Shown piece after piece: positions 1-6,490 of a DNA stretch of 33,294 nucleotides (positions within the stretch are counted from its first letter, which is position 1; every line of letters begins with the position of its first letter). This DNA is from Deltaproteobacteria bacterium (GTDB lineage Bacteria > Desulfobacterota > Syntrophia > Syntrophales > UBA6807): NCBI GenBank assembly GCA_011056835.1, contig DSDU01000121.1:1-33294 (forward strand). The letters run 5' to 3'. A model generated the notes under the pieces. It was given only the letters and a program-made list of their open reading frames with translations, did not search any database and was not told where the DNA came from. Made by a program: the position numbers and the translations under genes.

Positions 1-75
1 GCTCCGCATTCAAATTCAAAATGAGCTGCGAATGACGGGCTTGGCTGCTTCAGATAACGTGCAGAATATCAAAGA

Positions 76-144
76 TCAGTTCCCTTGCGGGTCATATGCA
101 AAAACGTAACCGGAAATTACTGCACCAAGAGAAATCTTTTTCAT
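76..144 (-). CDS. Possible 22-residue leader peptide or truncated gene start
   Basis: A minus-strand ATG is preceded by the SD sequence AAAGGAGG (plus positions 153-160) at an ideal distance, and opens a reading frame of 22 codons that starts MKKISLGAVISG and stops with TGA. The start has the look of a signal peptide (Lys-Lys then hydrophobic residues), but the frame ends before any mature protein. It could be a leader peptide for a gene lying left of the window, the intact start of a frameshifted secreted protein, or chance. No homology can be judged at this length. The SD match is the only strong evidence. Confidence 0.3.
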   Translation of the reverse strand: MKKISLGAVISGYVFAYDPQGN

Positions 145-749
145 TCTACAACCTCCTTTCTAATTGTGATTGTATTGATCGCTCCCTGAAGGGCGAAATA
201 GCAATCGAACAAATGGACGGAGCATCAAACTGTCGTTATAACGGCAGATACCTCCATATCCGTATCGATTCACATAGCCGACATGCGGTTTATTAAGCAA
301 ATATTATGCCTCAAAATACAGTGCGCACGCATGTCGTATGGAATATGTGTGATAACGCACTGTAATATATGCATATATAATTACCTCAGCAGCGTTGTTT
401 CTCCGGTAACACCGTCATGAAAGGATGATCATATCGACCACGAATTGTAAAGAATCTCGACGTATTTGCCCGGCGATAAATAATATTCAGCATAACTACT
501 TGTAATTGATGCATTATCCTGGATTCCAAAACTGTAAAGAATTCCGACACTCTGCCGTGAAGGGGCATTTCCGCATCACGCTTCACAATGCAACCGTTCC
601 CCGGTTCCGATCCAAAGCCGGGGGAAAGCCGCCGGCCCGGGAATGTGTTAAAAAGAGGAAGGAAGCGAAAGATGGCGGAAAGGTTTCTCGCCACCGGTTT
701 CATATGACGGCATCCGGCGACATTTGAAGCTCTTAAGCCTATTACAATC
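145..749. other. Gene-free stretch with nested inverted repeats
   Basis: No convincing coding region is seen here. Open frames exist on both strands (for example minus 386-766), but they have no SD site and a composition unlike a protein. The stretch does contain nested inverted repeats at 279-364, described separately. Towards the left it probably serves as the 5' leader of the minus-strand SD at 153-160. Confidence 0.5.
279..364. repeat. Two interlocking 9-bp inverted repeats
   Basis: CGACATGCG (279-287) is perfectly complementary to CGCATGTCG (328-336). TACAGTGCG (317-325) is perfectly complementary to CGCACTGTA (356-364). The second arm of the first pair lies inside the loop of the second pair, so as RNA the two stems would form a pseudoknot or exclude each other. 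The position, 130-220 nt upstream of a minus-strand SD, would fit a structured leader. No known riboswitch class was recognised. Confidence 0.4.
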
Positions 750-779
750 TTGACAATGTGCGGCAATACGTCTTACAGT
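750..779 (+). promoter_or_regulatory. Sigma-70 promoter for the 842-1273 gene
   Basis: A consensus -35 box TTGACA (750-755) is followed after 18 nt by TACAGT (774-779), four of six matches to TATAAT. Transcription would begin near 786, about 55 nt before the GTG start at 842. Confidence 0.5.
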
Positions 780-841
780 TAAGCAACATGACCGCCATGC
801 AGGTGCGGATGATACGCATAAAAGCTTGAAGGAGGTTCACC

Positions 842-1273
842 GTGAGCGACACGAGGATCAATCTGACCGGGGGGAAGGCCGCCCTTGTCATTGCCGTCCT
901 TATTCTCATTGCGGTCATCCAGTTTACTCGACTTCAGATGCCGGTCGATGAGGAGGCAAAGGATGCCGTTCGAATACTGTTCTCCATGGAATATGCCGGC
1001 GAAAGCGGTGAAGGGGGCGAGCGGGCCGAACCGGGGGCGCCGACATCGGAATCTTTTGAAAAACCAGTCAGGAATCGTCAAGGTCCTGATAATGTTTCGA
1101 TTACCTCCTTCAAGGCGCGGAAATCCGGGAAGGATGTTATTGTCCGGGTGGAATTCGCCATTGATGGGAAAACGAAGGAGATCCGGTACTTTCACATGCA
1201 GTCATTTCCCGCAGGACAGCGGAAGATAAAAGGGGAAACGTCGGCTCTCTCGTACTATGCGACGTTCTGGTAG
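842..1273 (+). CDS. Hypothetical membrane-anchored protein
   Basis: This 143-residue protein has one N-terminal hydrophobic segment (about residues 13-27) after a short basic/polar head, so it is probably anchored in the inner membrane with the rest outside the cytoplasm. A Gly/Glu/Pro-rich low-complexity linker follows at about 52-78. The C-terminal half (about 83-143) alternates charged and hydrophobic residues as in beta strands and ends in a Tyr-Tyr-Ala-Thr-Phe-Trp tail. The start is GTG, chosen because AAGGAGG lies just upstream at the right spacing. It is followed by mtfA after about 70 nt and may share its transcript. I do not recognise the family. A type IV pilus or secretion accessory protein is conceivable, but nothing in the sequence shows it. 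Confidence 0.72.
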   Translation: MSDTRINLTGGKAALVIAVLILIAVIQFTRLQMPVDEEAKDAVRILFSMEYAGESGEGGERAEPGAPTSESFEKPVRNRQGPDNVSITSFKARKSGKDVIVRVEFAIDGKTKEIRYFHMQSFPAGQRKIKGETSALSYYATFW

Positions 1274-1342
1274 CGAGGAAAAGGGGGCGCGGATAGTTGC
1301 TAGTAGAAAAAACAGGGGACACCGGGTACGTGACGGTTTGAC

Positions 1343-2167
1343 ATGAACTTTTTTCTTTTCATTACCGCCATCGGGGTTATTATTCTGATTGCTGTTTACG
1401 GGCGGCGGGCCTTCGTGCAATATCGACGGGACCGGTTGATTGCGGAACCATTTCCCGGAGAATGGGAAGAAATACTTTTCAGAAACGTTTCACTTTACCG
1501 TCATATTCCCGCTTCACTGAAGGATCAGCTTCACGCAAACATGAAAATCTTTCTTGGTGAAAAACACTTCGAAGGATGCGGGGGACTTGAGATGACCGAT
1601 GAGATCAAGATCACCATCGCCGCCCAGGCCTGCATGCTTCTGCTGAACCGGAAAAACAGAAACTACCCGGGACTCTCGACGATTCTCGTTTACCCGGAGG
1701 CATACGTGGCGCCGGAAAGCATTCCCCTCGACGACATGATCTATGTGGAACACGAGTCGGTACGAGCCGGGGAGTCATGGGTTCAGGGAACGGTGATTCT
1801 TGCGTGGGATCATGTCCTGCGGGGGGCACGGAACAGACGGGACGGATACAATGTGGTCCTCCATGAATTCGCCCATCAGCTCGACCATGAAGATGGCACC
1901 ATCGACGGCGCACCCGATCTCGGGACACGGTCGGACTATGAACGATGGGCCTGTGTTCTGAGCCGCCGTTACGAGCAGCTGCAACATGATGTGGACAATC
2001 GGAGAACACCTGCTCTTGATGAGTACGGCGCGACGGATCCTGCGGAATTTTTCGCTGTTGCCACGGAAACCTTCTTCGAAAAACCGACGCATCTGAAACA
2101 GCATGAACCGGATCTCTATGAAGAACTCAAGAACTACTATAAAGTCGATCCCGCCGAGTGGGATTGA
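1343..2167 (+). CDS. mtfA: MtfA-type zinc metallopeptidase (M90 family)
   Basis: The 274-residue protein carries the zinc-binding motif HEFAH at residues 174-178, followed by QLDHEDG, the signature of the MtfA/glucose-regulated peptidase family (M90). A downstream acidic stretch, DPAEFFAVATETFF (about 232-245), supplies the third metal-ligand glutamate. In E. coli MtfA is a cytosolic aminopeptidase that binds the repressor Mlc. Here residues 1-19 form a hydrophobic segment followed by Arg-Arg, so this version is probably membrane-anchored with the catalytic domain in the cytoplasm, as in many environmental homologues. There is no strong SD before the ATG, and no better start is visible. Mlc-linked sugar control is not implied, since no phosphotransferase genes are present. 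Family assignment is secure; substrate is unknown. Confidence 0.92.
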   Translation: MNFFLFITAIGVIILIAVYGRRAFVQYRRDRLIAEPFPGEWEEILFRNVSLYRHIPASLKDQLHANMKIFLGEKHFEGCGGLEMTDEIKITIAAQACMLLLNRKNRNYPGLSTILVYPEAYVAPESIPLDDMIYVEHESVRAGESWVQGTVILAWDHVLRGARNRRDGYNVVLHEFAHQLDHEDGTIDGAPDLGTRSDYERWACVLSRRYEQLQHDVDNRRTPALDEYGATDPAEFFAVATETFFEKPTHLKQHEPDLYEELKNYYKVDPAEWD

Positions 2168-2270
2168 GAAGTACGGGTAGTGAGAACCCGACATTACCGT
2201 CCCGGAACGTCATAGTGCAGGTTCATGCCGTACCACATGGGGGCGGTGCGCAATGCAAAGGAGCCGAACG

Positions 2271-3263
2271 ATGAGCAGCCGGTATGTACCGAAAGTCTCA
2301 AGGAGATCATTTCTCGCCGCATCGGCGGGACTTGCGGCATCGGGGCTCGGCCTGCCCAGGGTATCTTATGGGCTGCAGCCCCGAGGACTCGCGTCGATCA
2401 TTGACCTTACCCTCTGCGACGGATGTCCCGGCAAGGATATGCCCGCCTGCGTCGCCGCCTGCAGAAATCTGTATCAGAAGACGGTACCCGACCCGGTCGA
2501 TCCGATTCCCAGGCTTTACCCCCGGGGAATGATCGAAGACTGGTCGAAGAAAAAACAGATTTATGATCGGTTGACGCCCTACAACTTTATCTTTGTCGAA
2601 ACGGCGGAGGTGGAGTACCGAGGGAACAAATCGACCCTCTTCATACCGAGACGGTGCATGCACTGCGACAATCCGGCATGTGCCACCATCTGCCCCTTTG
2701 CGGCAAATCACAAGATGAAAAATGGTGCGGTTGTCATCAACGATAATCTCTGCGTCGGCGGCGCCAAATGCCGTGCCGTCTGTCCGTGGGCCATACCGCA
2801 GCGTCAGTCAGGCGTCGGCGTCTACCTTTACGTTATGCCCACACTTGCCGGAAACGGCGTCATGTACAAATGCAATCTTTGCCATGATCTGCTGATGGAA
2901 GACAAGATTCCGGCATGCATGGATGCCTGTCCCGCGGGAGCGATGGTAATCGGCCCCCGTGAAGAAATTCTTGCCGATGCCCGGGGTCGGGCAGAGCATA
3001 TCAACGGCTTTATCTACGGAATCGGAGAAAACGGCGGAACGTCAACAATATATATATCGCCGGTTCCTTTCGATATCATTGACAAGGCTATCCCGCAGGG
3101 GCCGGGATTGCCTCATTTCAAGCCTGCGAAGCGGCGTATGGCGGAGGCTTCGGTACTGGAGACCCTGGTCATGGGGTCGCCCCTTGTCGGTATTGCCGCC
3201 GGCGTAGCGGGAGCTTTTTCAATCCTGTCTCGACGGAAGGGCAATGAGGGAGGGACGGAGTAA
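2271..3263 (+). CDS. Tat-exported polyferredoxin subunit (FdhB/HybA-like) of a periplasm-facing oxidoreductase
   Basis: This 330-residue Fe-S electron-transfer subunit starts with a twin-arginine signal (RRSFLAASAG at 11-20), so it is exported folded. Four ferredoxin-type cysteine groups follow: C49/C52/C60/C64, C129/C132/C137/C141, C161/C167/C171 and C201/C204/C216/C220. The third lacks one cysteine: glycine 164 stands where the CxxC partner is expected, which predicts a [3Fe-4S] or altered cluster. A hydrophobic segment near 298-316, followed by Arg-Arg-Lys, should anchor it in the membrane. The start at 2271 is preferred over an in-frame ATG at 2253 because AAAGGAG sits 7 nt before it. It runs directly into the cytochrome b gene, the expected quinone-side partner. 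No molybdopterin or NiFe catalytic subunit is in the window, so the electron donor is unknown. Confidence 0.88.
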   Translation: MSSRYVPKVSRRSFLAASAGLAASGLGLPRVSYGLQPRGLASIIDLTLCDGCPGKDMPACVAACRNLYQKTVPDPVDPIPRLYPRGMIEDWSKKKQIYDRLTPYNFIFVETAEVEYRGNKSTLFIPRRCMHCDNPACATICPFAANHKMKNGAVVINDNLCVGGAKCRAVCPWAIPQRQSGVGVYLYVMPTLAGNGVMYKCNLCHDLLMEDKIPACMDACPAGAMVIGPREEILADARGRAEHINGFIYGIGENGGTSTIYISPVPFDIIDKAIPQGPGLPHFKPAKRRMAEASVLETLVMGSPLVGIAAGVAGAFSILSRRKGNEGGTE

Positions 3264-3264
3264 G

Positions 3265-4065
3265 ATGTCGGAACGCATTCTTGAAGATAAAGGCCTGGTG
3301 GTCAGGCACAGCGTCCTCGAACTGTTCGAACACTGGGCGATCGCCCTGTCGGGACTCATCCTGATCCTTACCGGGCTTTTCCAAATGCCTATCGCGAACA
3401 GATACTATATCAATGAACTGCCCGGGCTGGCCTGGTCTGCTGACTACATCGTTTCATTGAAAGTCCATTATGGCGCCTCCATCGTATTCGTTGCCATGAG
3501 CTTTTTTCATGTCTTCTACCACGGTATTCTGGGAGACCGCGGGATGCTGCCCCGTAAGGGTGACATGAAACAGTCGATCGAGGTTGTCAAGACGTTCTTC
3601 GGCAAGGGTGAAGAACCTCCGTTTCACAAATATCTTCCGGAACAGCGGCTTGCCTACCTCGGCATGGCGGTCATCATCGGAGGACTCATCATTTCGGGAC
3701 TGATGAAAACCTATAAAAACCTTATCGATCCTCAGATGTCGGAGGCATTGACACTCCTGGCTACATGGGCGCATAATATTTTTTTTGTTCTGTTCATCAT
3801 TGCATTCATCGGCCATATGGCCGCCATCATCCTGAAACCGAACCGCCCGATGGTACGGGGAATTTTTACCGGTCGGGTCCGGCTTGACTATGCACGGCGC
3901 AGGCATCCCCTGTGGATTTCAGAGATCGTGGACCATCCGGTAACGGCAGAGGATCAACCTGAATCGGAGGCGGACACCATCGTCGAGACGGCGGATCCGG
4001 AGGAGCATGAAATAACGGAGGAGGAGGCTTCTGAGGATAAGGAAAAAGAGGAACCACGGCAGTAG
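3265..4065 (+). CDS. Formate dehydrogenase gamma-type cytochrome b membrane subunit
   Basis: This 266-residue integral membrane protein has four hydrophobic spans, at about residues 17-36, 65-90, 131-150 and 170-195. Histidines in or beside the spans (in LFEHWAI, LKVHYGA, FFHVFYH, WAHNIFF and IGHMAA) fit a di-heme cytochrome b of the FdnI/HybB-like type. It would pass electrons between the Fe-S subunit encoded just upstream and the menaquinone pool. An in-frame ATG at 3244 overlaps the previous gene. ATG 3265 is chosen because purine-rich GGGAGGGACGGAG precedes it and the protein then begins with a normal cytoplasmic head. The last 40 residues are an unusual, almost entirely acidic tail (Glu/Asp-rich from about 228) that typical family members lack. 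Confidence 0.85.
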   Translation: MSERILEDKGLVVRHSVLELFEHWAIALSGLILILTGLFQMPIANRYYINELPGLAWSADYIVSLKVHYGASIVFVAMSFFHVFYHGILGDRGMLPRKGDMKQSIEVVKTFFGKGEEPPFHKYLPEQRLAYLGMAVIIGGLIISGLMKTYKNLIDPQMSEALTLLATWAHNIFFVLFIIAFIGHMAAIILKPNRPMVRGIFTGRVRLDYARRRHPLWISEIVDHPVTAEDQPESEADTIVETADPEEHEITEEEASEDKEKEEPRQ

Positions 4066-4157
4066 ATGGTAACGGGGGGCTGTTGCTTACATCCATTTTT
4101 GCTTGCACAACAACTCCCCACACGGATCAGGGACAGGCGGCAGCTCCATGAACCTGG

Positions 4158-4529
4158 TCATCGTAATGGAAACCGGGCGATTGCCAGGGAAGGTTTCCCC
4201 GATTTTGTCTGGATGTAGAGCAGGTCATCATCGCTGTGACAGATCCGGAGCCGTACGTTCTTCACGCCATCCTTCCGGATATAGCCTTCCGATAACAATC
4301 CCTTGATGTTCAAGACATAGGTACCTATGAATTCCGCCGGTGCGGCGCTTTTCCGTCTCCAGAACAGGTGGAGATACAGTGGGTCGTTATCGGTGGGAAT
4401 GGCGATGTGATAGTGGTGATCAGTGTCGTCGTTGCCGGTCCAGCGACGGTGTTTCTGCAACAGCGACGCCTGGTCGATTCGACTCACCAGATGTCTGAAT
4501 TGTAGCAGGGGATAAATGTCTTTTTTCAT
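4158..4529 (-). CDS. Hypothetical protein, about 123 residues
   Basis: A minus-strand frame encodes a polar, probably soluble protein whose segments alternate like beta strands (HYHIAIP, LYLHLFWRR, VRLRICH, LLYIQTK). It includes a run of acidic and His residues (NDDTDHHYH) near the first third. The composition reads like a real folded protein, and no frame on the opposite strand looks better. ATG 4529 is preferred to the upstream ATG 4550 because GAGGT lies 10-11 nt before it, while nothing resembling an SD precedes 4550. It is convergent with the cytochrome b gene and divergent from greA. The family is not recognised. Confidence 0.55.
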   Translation of the reverse strand: MKKDIYPLLQFRHLVSRIDQASLLQKHRRWTGNDDTDHHYHIAIPTDNDPLYLHLFWRRKSAAPAEFIGTYVLNIKGLLSEGYIRKDGVKNVRLRICHSDDDLLYIQTKSGKPSLAIARFPLR

Positions 4530-4550
4530 TCCTGGGCTGACCTCAACCAT

Positions 4551-4922
4551 AGGAGGTTATGGGAACAGCATGATGCCGGCCGGTGCAGTTGGTGACTGTA
4601 TGGTTAACAATGCACGAAAGCGACCGCGTATCAAATGCTTACAAGACTTCACATAATTATCCATGGATTGTTCCCCCGGTCAAGTCATTTTTCTCCAGGC
4701 ATTTGAGAAACTCCGTCCGGCAGGTATGCCTTGATCATTTGTCGATCATTGCACCGATGGGAAGATTGACACCCCGGAATTCGGAAAGTTCCACTATTCG
4801 GGTTTGCCTCATCACCCGGACCTCGGCTCATCAACTGATTGAGAAAAGCATATTGCTTACTCCCATGAAAACACGATACAATAATGCGTCCTCCGGTCCT
4901 CAGGTCGAGAGGATAAATTCTC
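4551..4922. other. Intergenic stretch with no gene seen
   Basis: Between the minus-strand unknown gene and the greA promoter there is no frame with a plausible SD and protein-like composition. A plus-strand frame at 4583-4936 reads through it but is rich in His/Ser/Arg and has no SD. No clear terminator or repeat was found. Confidence 0.5.
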
Positions 4923-4951
4923 TTGACAGCTACTGAGAGATTGACTAGAAT
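4923..4951 (+). promoter_or_regulatory. Near-consensus sigma-70 promoter of greA
   Basis: TTGACA (4923-4928, six of six) and TAGAAT (4946-4951, five of six) are separated by exactly 17 nt. Transcription should start near 4958, giving an mRNA leader of only about 20 nt before the greA ATG at 4978. This is one of the strongest promoter matches in the window, and it suggests high constitutive expression. Confidence 0.8.
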
Positions 4952-4977
4952 CCCAGTTTTTTATGGGAGGGAATGGG

Positions 4978-5454
4978 ATGAGTAAAATACCGATAACCAG
5001 AGGCGGGTTCGAGAAATTACAGAAGGACTTGGAATACCTGAAAAATGTTTCAGTTCCTGAGAATTCACGGGAGATAGAAATAGCCCGGGGTCACGGGGAC
5101 ATATCGGAAAATGCCGAATATGAGGCAGCGAAGGAACGACAGGCATTTATACAGGGAAAGATTCAGGAACTCAGCAATAATCTTGCCTCAGCGGTTATCA
5201 TTGATCCCAGGGACCTGACGGATGAGAAAGTTGTATTCGGAACGACCGTCACCTTCGAAGATATCAATACTGGTGATGTAACATCCTACATTCTTGTGGG
5301 TCCCCTCGAATCAGACCTGAACCAAAATAAAATCTCCGTCACCTCACCCATTGGAAAGGCTCTTATCGGAAAAGTCATCGGCGACCAGGTCGAGGTGAAA
5401 ACACCCGGAGGAATCAGAGAGCTGGAGATTATCGATATTTCCATAGAGATCTGA
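4978..5454 (+). CDS. greA: Transcription elongation factor GreA
   Basis: The 158-residue product has the standard GreA layout. An N-terminal antiparallel coiled coil (about 1-75) contains the tip motif GDISENAEYEAAKERQ, whose acidic pair (Asp/Glu) reaches the RNA polymerase active site to stimulate cleavage of backtracked RNA. A C-terminal FKBP-like domain (about 80-158) includes the conserved SPIGKALIGKVIGDQVEV segment. Length is typical of the family. ATG 4978 is chosen over ATG 4963 because GGGAGG (4965-4970) lies 7 nt before it and the earlier ATG overlaps that SD. The gene stands alone, with its own promoter and terminator. Confidence 0.97.
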   Translation: MSKIPITRGGFEKLQKDLEYLKNVSVPENSREIEIARGHGDISENAEYEAAKERQAFIQGKIQELSNNLASAVIIDPRDLTDEKVVFGTTVTFEDINTGDVTSYILVGPLESDLNQNKISVTSPIGKALIGKVIGDQVEVKTPGGIRELEIIDISIEI

Positions 5455-5540
5455 AATCGATGGAGGAAATCTTCAAAAAATCCATTCACAGCCCCTCTAC
5501 TTTTACGACAAGCTCCTGCAGCATTTAGTGTTGAGAATCA

Positions 5541-5583
5541 AAAAAGACCGGCTGTCGGTAATCATACCGACAGCCGGTTTCTC
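5541..5583. terminator. Bidirectional intrinsic terminator between greA and the ZraP-like gene
   Basis: A perfect 14-bp stem (5547-5560 with 5565-5578) encloses a 4-nt loop (ATCA). On the minus strand it is followed by a CTTTTTT run (plus A-rich 5540-5546), which makes a strong terminator for the ZraP-like gene. On the plus strand TTTCTCTGT follows, a weaker U-tract ending greA transcripts. Confidence 0.85.
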
Positions 5584-5612
5584 TGTACGTTTCGTTATCA
5601 TAGATCAAGACA

Positions 5613-6155
5613 TTATCGCTGTCCCTGTGGAGCGCCGAATCCGGGGTACTTGCCGTAACCGCTGCCGAAGCCGCCATGACGACCGTTTACTCTCCCATAT
5701 TTCCGTGCCGACAGTTGCTCCTGCTGTTCCGATGTGAGGATGCCCCTCATGTCAAGACGGTGGACGGTGCGTTTTTCACTCATTTGATCACGAAGTTTGC
5801 TGATTTCTTTCTGCTTTGCCAGAATTGCTTTCCTGTCGGGAGTCTTCTGGGCCCAGAGTGCCCTCAACTCAGTTTTCTTAGTATACAGCTCTGACCTGAG
5901 CGGTGTCATTTCCTTCAAATGACTCTCCCTGACGGACTCGACCTTCGACTTCTGCTCATCCGTCAGGTTAAGGCCGTATGTGTGCGGTCCATAGCGGTAA
6001 ACATCCATGCCTCGTCTCTGGCCTCGATCATAATCATGGCCGACACACGGGCCCTGTGTCCATCCATGATTCCATACGGGACCCCTTCCGAATGCCGGAA
6101 TAGCGAATGCGGCAATCAAGAGAACAATTCCCAAACCTACTGCTGACTTTTTCAT
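5613..6155 (-). CDS. Spy/CpxP/ZraP-family periplasmic protein (zinc resistance-associated-like)
   Basis: This 180-residue secreted protein has a signal peptide at residues 1-23 (Lys-Lys, hydrophobic core, Ala-Phe-Gly cut region). The Spy/CpxP superfamily LTxxQ signature occurs twice, LTDEQ at 64-68 and LTSEQ at 140-144, with helical charged sequence between them. The N-terminal mature part is rich in His, Trp and one Cys (WNHGW, CVGHD). The C-terminal 25 residues are Gly/Tyr/His-rich, suggesting metal binding. ZraP in E. coli is a zinc-binding periplasmic chaperone that also dampens ZraS. Here the gene is divergent from a ZraS/ZraR-like pair and has its own sigma-54 promoter, the same arrangement as in E. 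coli. The SD is AAGGAGG with 7-nt spacing. Metal specificity is an inference. Confidence 0.85.
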   Translation of the reverse strand: MKKSAVGLGIVLLIAAFAIPAFGRGPVWNHGWTQGPCVGHDYDRGQRRGMDVYRYGPHTYGLNLTDEQKSKVESVRESHLKEMTPLRSELYTKKTELRALWAQKTPDRKAILAKQKEISKLRDQMSEKRTVHRLDMRGILTSEQQEQLSARKYGRVNGRHGGFGSGYGKYPGFGAPQGQR

Positions 6156-6202
6156 TGTACATCCTCCTTATGAAGTATCTTTGTTTCGTTTTATATTGTA
6201 AA

Positions 6203-6219
6203 TAGCAACAGGCGTGCCA
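6203..6219 (-). promoter_or_regulatory. Sigma-54 promoter of the ZraP-like gene
   Basis: On the minus strand the sequence is TGGCACG-CCTG-TTGCTA, an exact match to the sigma-54 consensus TGGCACG-N4-TTGCW, with the -24 GG and -12 GC doublets correctly spaced. Transcription would start near 6193, about 38 nt before the ATG at 6155. Confidence 0.9.
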
Positions 6220-6439
6220 GAAACGTAATATTTTTACAAATCCCCGAAACAACAAACTATTCTCTGTTGTCCGAACAGGACATACCTAATATCTTTGTCA
6301 TACATACACAAACAATGTATACTATATATCCACTTTTGGTATTCAGGTGGATACATTATATCCAGGCATTACTTCGTTCGGATGGCGGTTCGATAGCCTG
6401 GGTACTGATGGATGGCGTTCCGGGGCATAACGGGTAATC

Positions 6440-6456
6440 CGGCATTCATTTTGCTA
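6440..6456 (+). promoter_or_regulatory. Sigma-54 promoter of the sensor kinase/regulator operon
   Basis: The sequence CGGCATTCATTTTGCTA keeps the invariant -24 GG and -12 GC with 10 nt between them, and matches the TTGCT half fully. It differs from consensus at the first T and at two positions of the CACG part. Transcription would begin near 6466, about 25 nt before the kinase ATG. The SD AAGGTGG is at 6474-6480. Confidence 0.7.
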
Positions 6457-6490
6457 TAAAATGAAAAGACATTAAGGTGGATATAACAAA

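Larger units (their letters stand above)
6156..6490. promoter_or_regulatory. Divergent control region with candidate regulator (UAS) palindromes
   Basis: This 335-bp region separates the ZraP-like gene from the kinase gene and carries a sigma-54 promoter for each. Between them lie three dyads: TGTCC-N5-GGACA (6268-6282), TATCCAC-N13-GTGGATA (6327-6353) and TGGATA-N5-TATCCA (6348-6364). The last two share a half-site. They sit about 80-170 bp from the leftward start site and about 100-190 bp from the rightward one, suitable for an NtrC-type activator that acts by DNA looping. Assigning them to the adjacent regulator is an inference. Confidence 0.6.

Noticed and set aside
2-109. Plus-strand frame open from the window edge, which could be the end of a truncated gene
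   Set aside because: Only about 35 codons, no recognisable motif, and it conflicts with the minus-strand SD and ORF at 76-160.
386-766. Minus-strand 126-codon frame, and the plus-strand 73-codon frame at 506-727 within it
   Set aside because: Neither has an SD. Composition is rich in Arg/Pro/Cys/His without hydrophobic periodicity, and the two overlap each other; most likely random open frames.
2253-2270. Earlier ATG for the polyferredoxin gene
   Set aside because: The SD AAAGGAG lies downstream of it and serves ATG 2271.
4583-4936. Plus-strand 117-codon frame before greA
   Set aside because: No SD and an unprotein-like composition; it overlaps the strong greA promoter.
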